Part shown: one piece after another, positions 56,517-64,000 of the stretch
Layout of the letters: the number at the start of each line of letters is the position of its first letter
Position numbering within the stretch: the first letter of the stretch is position 1
Origin: Thalassia testudinum
Lineage: Eukaryota; Streptophyta; Magnoliopsida; Alismatales; Hydrocharitaceae
Assembly: GCA_037157565.1 (NCBI GenBank)
Contig: JAZHRO010000013.1
Location: 34,662,501 to 34,726,500, forward strand
DNA: 64,000 nt
Direction of reading: 5' to 3'
The notes under the pieces: model-generated
What the model saw: the letters and a program-made list of their open reading frames with translations, nothing else
Told to the model about the DNA's origin: nothing
Database searches by the model: none
Program-made: the position numbers and the translations under genes

Positions 56517-59500
56517 ATGTCATTGGTCTTTATTTTACGTGATTGATAATATTTGATTATACATTAAAAATGAATGATGACATTTGATTATACAGTAAAA
56601 GTTATCGGCTACATTTGGTCATACAATTAGAAAATTATTGATGATATTTAATTTGATATACACTAAAAATACCTGACGATATCTAATTGTACACTAAGAT
56701 GTGCACATAAATAAGTGTGTGAACAAATATGTTAACCTAAATATTCACTTAAAATATTAGAAAGGGTAAAATAAGTACTCTTTAAGTTGTCATAAAAAAA
56801 AGCGCTCATTTCTAATCGGAGACCGTCTCCGCAGGCATCTTACATAAAGGAGGTCACTTCGCTGCTCTTGTTATTAGCATCAAAGGGCATCACGGAAATC
56901 CGCATACACCGAGGTGGTGTTCGTCAAGGGAAATAGTTTGTAAATTGAGTAGAAAAATATGGAAGGAATTAAATGAAATGGTAAAACAAATGAATTAATT
57001 CATTTAGAAGATTTGGGTTTAGTCTCCTTTAACTTGATGTAGGTGGGAAATGGGTTCAATGGAGTCAAATGGGGATTAAGTTCTCTTAACCTTTTTTAAT
57101 CCATCATGATCATTGCGTCCCATGGCATAGGTTGGAGTTCGATCCCTCGATCAATTCACAACCACGGAAACCACACTATCACGCAGAGGTAATTTTGGCC
57201 AAATCTTGCAATTGGCAAATCAATTGCTTGTATTTGTTTGAGGAAAAAAGTTAAGCCTCTTGCTAATGTCGCCACAATCCACAAAATTATTGCTCATTAA
57301 TCACAAGAGGCAATTCTAGACAATCACAATCCGTTGAAGTTGAGGATGGGATAATTGTGAAAAGATGCAGGGATTTACGATTGATAAGGAATAACAACCA
57401 TTGTTACACACCATTATAAAGAACATATATGGACGTGGATGATATGGGATTCCTCCTTAACAATTGTAATTGTTTTGTACAGATAAGATATAAAATTTCC
57501 TACAAGTACAATTAAAAAAGGTCAAGTTTAATATGCTTAACTCAAATTTGATTTAATAGACTCAACTTAAACTTGGCTCAATCAATTAGTAAGCCAAGCT
57601 CAACCTTAAGTTTGAGCTCCATAAGCTTAGAAGGCCGAAACCTTTCAATTATGATGAGGATATAAAAGTGCATATTTATATTATAGTAACATGTATATCC
57701 ACCATTAACACCTACTAAAATTTCACAAAAAGTGTAATTTCTCTAACAAATTACCCTCCATCCCAAGTATAATTCCTAAAGCTATAATCTTTGTTGGTAT
57801 AGTTAACTCATCAAGTCTGAACATTGGCTTGACAATCTTAAACTCATCAATTAAAGATGATGACTCAATAATAGACTCAATAAGATCTCAAAGCCAATCA
57901 GGCACAAGCCCGAGTCCAATTTGAATTGGATCCTTAAGCTTGATAAACAACCTTAATTTAACACATAGGCAATATGTAGGAATGTACTTTCATGTTCACG
58001 GTCATGTGAGTGGGGATATCTTCGTCTTCTAAGATGTAGGGACAAAGGGCTCCATACAAGAACAAGCACATGCTGTGGCCCCAACCCCCTCATATGTGCT
58101 GCGCACACCATATGTATGTAAAACCTAATCATAGTACTTACATCATAATTAGACTTCAAGCATGTGCGCACTAGAACATATGATTAGGCATGGGCAGGAG
58201 GAGGCAGCATTATGCTATGCACATGTGCGGAGCTAATATAATATGCAAATTTAATTTAAGGGTGTAACATTAGGATAACCCGAGGGTAATCAACAACCTC
58301 CGTGCAGCCCTACATGGGATGGTGTGTTGTTTTCAAGGCGGTGGATCGATCAAGGGGCTCGTATTTTGGATCATCTTGCTCAGTTTCTTCTACTATGCCC
58401 GGACAACGTGCGATAACACACGCAGTCATGTTTATGTGTAAGTTAATTAAGACACTTCATTCGTGTCTATTCACTGTTTAACCTATTACCCACTCGCGTT
58501 GATTTACGAGAATTTAACTAGATGCAAACTTATTTCACCTCCTCTTTTTAACCTATTTAAATTTTCAAACACCAAAAATGTACTTATCCCATCATTTTAT
58601 TGCATTCTTTCCTTATTTCTATACTTATTTTAGGAATATATTCTCCTCTTCAAATACTACAGTAGTGTATTTTATACGTATGTACGTACCCTCGATCACC
58701 ATGAATCATTGTCCCCCCGTGATATTATCGGATTGCTGCACTGCTGCTAATATTAACGTCGTCCCCATCACCATGAGGTGGACTTCTCGCCCGTCCTAAT
58801 CTTCAAGCAAATCCCATATCCCTTCCACGCACACGCCTGCCATCTTGTCTCAAGTGTCACGTACTTCCCTGCATTATTGCACGAAGATGATGTTTCCAGT
58901 CGTTTCCAGTACTACTACTTGTTTAATCCACCGATCACCACATCGAACGCTTTGTTTACTGTGGATCTCTGTGTAGCCAAGTTGCTGGAAGTCTACGTGG
59001 TGCATGATCTCATGCCTTCTAAGCAGTACCTTTCACGGTAAGCAGATCTCCAACCTCAGCCCCAACCATTTATGTCAACAGGTCTGATGTACTCGTCCTT
59101 TGTCAACTTCCAACGTCGCAATCTTAGGCTGCGTTCGTTCCAAGGTAGGATAAAATACTGAAACGTAGTCCGGTAGAGATCACAGGAAGTTTTAAAGAGG
59201 TACAAGATGATAAGTAAGAAGATGGTCAGTGGATGTAGATGTGATAATTGAATTGATATGTTATTATTGATTTTTATTTTTATTTACATTGAGAGTATAT
59301 TGTTGGGATGGATGTGAGTGAGTTGATGGGAATATATATGATTAATGAAGGATGAATGTGATGGATGATAGTAGATGTAACCGATGAAAAATAAATTTTT
59401 TATATTATTTATTTATTTTAGCTGATATGACTATCATGTAAAAGAAAAATTTTATTTAAACTTACAACATAGTAGGGCATCTAGATAAAATAAGTGATGC

Positions 59501-61005
59501 GGGGTGCTTAATCATTTAGGTGATGAAATTAGGATGTGATGTTAATAAATATTTATTTGATATTAAGATATGTATTGAATGTAATGAATGTAGTTTGATC
59601 GACATCGGATTCTTGAAAGATGCTCATGACTCATCAGGTCATTCTGGGCTGCGCGAGAGGAGATTTAAGCTTTAAAAGTTTGCCACCTATGCTACAAGTG
59701 GGATAATTTTTTTTTTTTCCCTATGGAGAGAGCCTCCCAGATGATAGATGAGCAGAGAACGGGAGATCTGCCTGAGACTCCACATCCAATAAAAATATGG
59801 ATGACAGTTGGTGTTCGAGGATGGTCCAATTACATGCGTGCATGGAAATCCCTGAAAATTTTGGTATTTGGATATATGGGCGACCTTCGACAGTTGTTTG
59901 ATTAATGATAGATGACCCTCAGGCTATGATCCACAGAATTGGCCTTGTTATAATTAATGGAGAATGTGAAAAATAAAGTGCCCCTTTCGCACCTATGGTG
60001 GCTACATGATCTATAAAGATTACACCCTCGAAACCTCAACTTTTCCTCCTCCTGGGCCTCGTTATTCCATCCACTCTTCCAATCTTATGCCTCTCTATAT
60101 CGTAATGTTGATCGATGACATAGAACTACCCTCAGCATTCTAACGCATGCAATATAAAATATATTTGTGGCAACATGAGCTATTCAAAACTATAAAGTAC
60201 ATCCTTCATGCGAGGATAAGAGCAAGGCTAACCTAGGTGTTTTTCATCTAGCCTTTTGGATTGGATCAGGAGATTTTCAATCCCTTAAAAATCGGATAGG
60301 ATTGGATTAACTCTTTATCCAATACATCTATACTCTATAAATAAATAATTATTTATATACATGTACGTGATATGTCTGCTTCAGACAAATAAATCTTAAT
60401 AACTATGGGATATGTAATATAAACTTTTCAAAATAATTTCCCCCAATTCCAATATTTTCCCTTCGCTGGTCCCTACCGCTCATCACTGACCCTCCTCACT
60501 CACTGCACACCCTCTATCACCCTCATCCAACTTCATTGTTTCCTTATTACCCTTGAAGATATATATTTTTTTTTCATGCAGTAAAAAATTTTGTATAACT
60601 TTAGAATAATTTTTTAGAAATTAATATCAATGTCATGCTAATAGGAAAAATAATAAACTTTAAGTTTTAATTTTAAGATCTCACCATTTCAAATTTTGCA
60701 TTACTTAATTAATAGGAAAGCATGTACAAAATAATATACCATTTAAGAAAAATAAAGAAAATCTAACCTTAATTGGATTGGATTACTAATATTTCAATCT
60801 AAGAAGAGTAAAGACATCACGAATTTAGTAAAATCCAATCTAATCCCATGCATGTAACGTATATAGAAAACAAAAATAAATAAAAATATATGTATTTCCA
60901 AAATTTTTGTATATAAAAAAATATTAAATTAAGTAAGTCAAATATAATTTAAGAAGATCTAAAATAAAATAAAGAATAAATAACATACAATAGTACAGAT
61001 AAATA
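56517..61005. other. Intergenic, no gene recognised
   Basis: AT-rich DNA. A block at about 59,130-59,540 begins GGCTGCGTTCGTTCC, a common start of small DNA transposons, but no matching end was found. Open frames at 58,578-59,041 and 59,723-59,905 show no family features. Confidence 0.4.
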
Positions 61006-61890
61006 AAATGAGAAAGGATTAAATTTTACGATAATCGAAGCATCTATTAAGGACTTTCCTTAGAGAAGGTATCACCTCCCACAATACCAGTGCATCAGGG
61101 TCTGACGAACTCCTCCCAGGATAGGATGATTCACCTCCAAGATTCGACGTACTCGACTCTTGGACATCCTCCCAGAACGAAGCCGAGGTAATTTGATTAC
61201 CAACCAAATTCCAAATTGATCTATCAACTGAATGTTTTGATCAACCAAAAACTTCTCGTGTATCTCTCAATTTCCTTATGCAAGATTAACAAAAGTGATT
61301 GGAGATTTGTCTACCAACCTCATGTTGAACGGACGCATCAAGAACGAGAGAGGGAGGGAGAGAGTGGAGAGAGTTTTTCTACCCTTGTTATGTGTCAAAC
61401 GAGAGCCCCCTCGTTGCCCTTATATAGAGCCCATGACCAGACGTTTAAGGAAATTCCCGTTTTATGAAAACATGGCAATTGGTCGACCAATTAAGTTCAA
61501 TCGACCAAAATAATTTGGTCGATCAAACTTCACTAATTGGTCGACCAAACGAATTAATCGACCAAACTAAATTCATTAATCGACCAAAATAATTAGTCCA
61601 CCAATTTTACATTTTGATCGACCAATCCAAGTTAAAATTGTGAGATTAAAAATCCATAGCAAAAGGAGTCTAAGTTCTAAGTTCCAAGTTCCAAATTGAT
61701 TCTCACCCATGCCTAAGCCAGAACTGGAGCTGGGGCGAGGCACGCACGCATGCGTGCGTGGTTCCTAGCCCCACCTCTCACTCTTTACTACATAAACCAT
61801 GGGAGGCAAAAACCTTTTACACCCAACTAGAGGTTTGTCCACTTCCGATATGGGACTAAAAACCTCCCCCAAATCTCACTTATTTCAACA
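61006..61890 (-). mobile_element. Copia LTR of a second family (3' LTR)
   Basis: On the minus strand it starts TGTTGAAATAAGTGAGATTT at 61,890, a typical plant Copia LTR start, with CTATATAAGG at 61,416-61,425 as TATA box. It lies downstream of the pol remnant at 61,925-63,090 in the same orientation, hence the 3' LTR. The far end is uncertain; TGAGAAAGG at about 61,006 is only a guess. The U3 part holds a TTGGTCGACCAA array. It is unrelated in sequence to the LTR family at 17 kb. Confidence 0.65.
61474..61632. repeat. Array of TTGGTCGACCAA palindromes
   Basis: About eight copies or half-copies of a 12-base palindrome lie within 160 bases: ATTGGTCGACCAATT (61,479), AATCGACCAAAA (61,499), TTTGGTCGATCAAA (61,512), ATTGGTCGACCAAA (61,536), TTAATCGACCAAA (61,555), TTAATCGACCAAAA (61,576), TTAGTCCACCAATT (61,591) and TTGATCGACCAAT (61,613). 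It lies upstream of the minus-strand TATA box of this LTR. Confidence 0.85.
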
Positions 61891-61924
61891 GGAATTCTCA
61901 CGTCGCCATATAACAATTGCATCC

Positions 61925-63090
61925 CAATTAATGCAATTAGAATGAGGGGAATGTGGGGTCGTCACTTTATTAACTATACCAAAAGCTTGCCATTGTTCAT
62001 CATATAAATTGGATGTATATTCCCCTTATCTATCTGACCTTAGTCTCCTAAGAGTTTTCTCAATTTGTGCTTCTGCTTCTTTCTTAAAGATGATGAATTT
62101 ACTTAATGCATCATCCTTAGACTTAAGTAAATACACATAGCAATATTTACTACTATCATCTATAAAGGTGATAAAATATGTTTTATTGTCCTTAGTCAAC
62201 ACACTGTTAAACTCGCAGATATCCATATGCACCAAATCTAGAACCTCAGTATCTCTAGTAATAGAGTGAAAAGGCTTCCTAGTTTATTTAGTCTACACAC
62301 ATATCTCGCATTTCTTATTTTTACTTATGGTGTGTCTAGGAATCATACTTAATTTCATCGTTTTTTTTAAGGAATTGAAATTTATATGACCCAATCTACC
62401 ATGCCATATATCACAAGATTCAATATTACTGCAAACAGATTGAATCGAATGAAAACTAATATTATTTAGAGCATTTCTAGATGATACATCTACATCACAT
62501 CTCACTTTAAATAATAGATCAAAATTTTCCAAATACCCCTTTCCATAAAATATTCCATGTCTCACCATAATAACTTTATTACAATTAAAGTTTAACTCAA
62601 AAGTTTCTCTAACTAACAAGCAACCAAAAAGAATATTCTTTTTCACAGAAGGATCATGGAACACCCTACGTAGAGTCCAGACTCGCCCCGAGGAAAACTT
62701 AGAGTCCACGCGTTTGAATCCCAACACCTTGGCTGCAGGGTCGTTCCCCATCTTCAAAGTCCCGCCACTGCAGGTCTAACAGGAATAAAATAATGATCTA
62801 TCAGTACAAATATGTACATTGAAGCCAGTATCCACGAGCCATTCAGCAGGATCGTGAACAACATGGAGTTCGGGTTTTATTGAGACATACCAATTACTAG
62901 CCCCGGCCTCCTCGGTGATTATACTCACCTAAGGATTCTCATCTGTGGTCTTCTTTAAGCCTTATTAAATGGACAATCCTTCTTCCAATGCCCAACCTAG
63001 CCACAGGGCCACTATGGTTTGCTCTTAGACTACTTTTGGATCTTGGGTTTGGCCTTTGTTTTATTTTTATTATTCTTATTTTTATTCTCC
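61925..63090 (-). pseudogene. Copia gag-pol remnant: zinc knuckle, protease, integrase
   Basis: Minus-strand order from the right: a gag zinc knuckle (VGHWKKDCP, ~62,970), protease (WLVDTGFNVHIC, ~62,840), the pre-integrase domain at 62,293-62,757 (VLGFKRVDSKFSSGRVWTLR, NILFGCLLVRE, WHGRLGHINFNSLKK, CEIC), and the integrase core (LVHMDICEF, YFITFIDDSSKYCYVYLLKS, LRSDR, ~62,030-62,230). After a stop at about 62,023 the core runs on to TPHSPHSN near 61,940. The catalytic Glu region and everything after it are missing and the 3' LTR follows at 61,890, so RT and RNase H were deleted. The protease box reads DTGF where DTGA is usual. Dead. Confidence 0.85.
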
Positions 63091-63101
63091 TTGCACTGAC
63101 A

Positions 63102-64000
63102 TTGAAAACCATGCCCAATTAACAACTTAATTTGGGTTTTTGCGTAAATTGACCAGTCAAACAAGGTTTAACCTAGAAATAAAACTCACCATCAGAATCC
63201 TTAGGTCCTAATTAGTCATGTATAAAAACTTGAGCCTAAGAAGAAACCTTCTTGACCAACTTTACACTTTGGTCCTCATATATTTACTTTTTAGCCCTCA
63301 ACTTTTGAACCCTCACATTTTGGCCCCTAACTCTCCTTCGTTCTTTGCATTTAGGTCCCTCCTGCAAAACCTGAGCAGCACCATGCTCCGGCGACCTTGC
63401 GCGGAGCATGGCGCCACGCAGGGTAAGGGAGGGAGCCTGCCAGGTCAAACGGGGGTGCCCTGCGTCGTCAGCCGTCGCAGGAGCACCCCCATGAGCGCTG
63501 CAACCACCCATACCGGCCGTGCGAACGCACGGACGGTATGGGTCTCCTTCCTCCGGCGAGGGAGACACGTCGTCTCCCTCCGCCCTCCTCTCTGGTTCTG
63601 CCCCTATAAATACCACCGTCGCACCGCCGTTCTTCCCAGCTCGGATCTGACGGAGATACCCCCTCACTTCCTCTCTTCCCACTCCGACAGACGCGCCCTT
63701 GCTCCGGCGGCTTCTCCTCCTCCTCCTCGTCGCCCTACCGCACTACCAGCAGCAGGGTTGCCTTCCCTCGCTCTTCCCGCGCCGCGCCGCACCCAGCGCG
63801 CGCTTCTCCGGCCCTCTCCTCGCCGTCGTCCCTTCCTCTGGGCAGTTTCTTCTCCGGCGACAGTCGATACGGCTGTCGCCTGCTCCGGCCCCTCTTCGTC
63901 CTGCTAAGTAGGTATAACTTCTCCTCTTCCTCCCCTCTTTCTTTTCCTCACTGTAAACCCTTACTGTCGCCCTCGATTTCGCCCAATCACCCTCACCTTC
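63102..64000 (+). mobile_element. Athila-type LTR, 5'-truncated, runs off the window
   Basis: Matches the Athila-like LTR from about 410 bases inside its start: ACTTAATTTGGGTTTTTGCG, the hairpin block (hairpin 3 at 63,507-63,542), CTATAAATA (63,604-63,612), then the GC-rich part. It joins the Copia remnant abruptly at about 63,100, so its first ~410 bases were lost. GC-rich frames here (63,218-63,911) are not genes. Confidence 0.85.

Overview
This is nuclear DNA from a flowering plant. It is dominated by transposable elements and holds one convincing host gene. Evidence for a plant is the set of plant-type LTR retrotransposons (primer sites complementary to plant tRNA-Asp and initiator tRNA-Met), a plant L1-type LINE, AT-rich intergenic DNA with small foldback elements, and an eight-cysteine hybrid proline-rich protein gene. 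That gene is strongly GC-rich in AT-rich surroundings, which suits a monocot, but this is inference and the species is not identifiable by eye.

Layout. 1-9,780: AT-rich intergenic DNA with foldback elements and an old, heavily mutated Copia pol remnant on the minus strand (6.9-9.1 kb). 9,906-10,295: an intact secreted eight-cysteine-motif (8CM) protein gene on the plus strand with its own TATA box and seed-type CATGCA motifs. 10.4-21.8 kb: intergenic DNA with simple repeats, a hAT-like element (16,471-16,875), a Copia solo LTR with perfect target-site duplication (TSD; 17,069-18,810) and an array of short palindromes (19,078-19,480). 21.8-26.8 kb: a dead minus-strand LINE split by a 2.45-kb solo LTR (22,820-25,270) and by a ~350-bp MITE. 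26.8-31.9 kb: AT-rich DNA.

31.9-56.2 kb is a nest of LTR retrotransposons. A second Copia solo LTR (31,892-33,605, TSD ACCCC) lies beside a second copy of the 2.5-kb solo LTR family (34,322 to 50,668). That copy was itself split by a complete 13.7-kb Athila-like Ty3/gypsy element (34,749-48,443, TSD CGTAG). The Athila-like element keeps both ~2.77-kb LTRs, a tRNA-Asp primer site, and gag, protease, reverse transcriptase, RNase H and integrase, but carries many stops, a frameshift, a deletion and a changed catalytic residue, so it cannot act autonomously. A diverged relative of its LTR (51,019-~53,802) abuts a Copia 5' end on the minus strand (gag, tRNA-iMet primer site, LTR 54,532-56,205). 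56.2-61 kb is intergenic. 61-63.1 kb holds a 3' LTR and pol fragment of a different Copia element, and 63.1-64 kb is another Athila-type LTR running off the window.

The most unusual signal is regulatory. Three LTR or LTR-like regions carry dense arrays of different short palindromes: CAGACGTCTG in the Copia LTR family, TTGGTCGACCAA in the second Copia LTR, and GAGTAYCGGTAYTC near 19.1-19.5 kb. In the first two the array sits upstream of the element's own TATA box. The GACGTC-centred palindrome also recurs in the unrelated gypsy LTRs here. Separately, the Athila-type LTRs carry a 36-nt hairpin upstream of TATA, with paired compensatory changes between copies.
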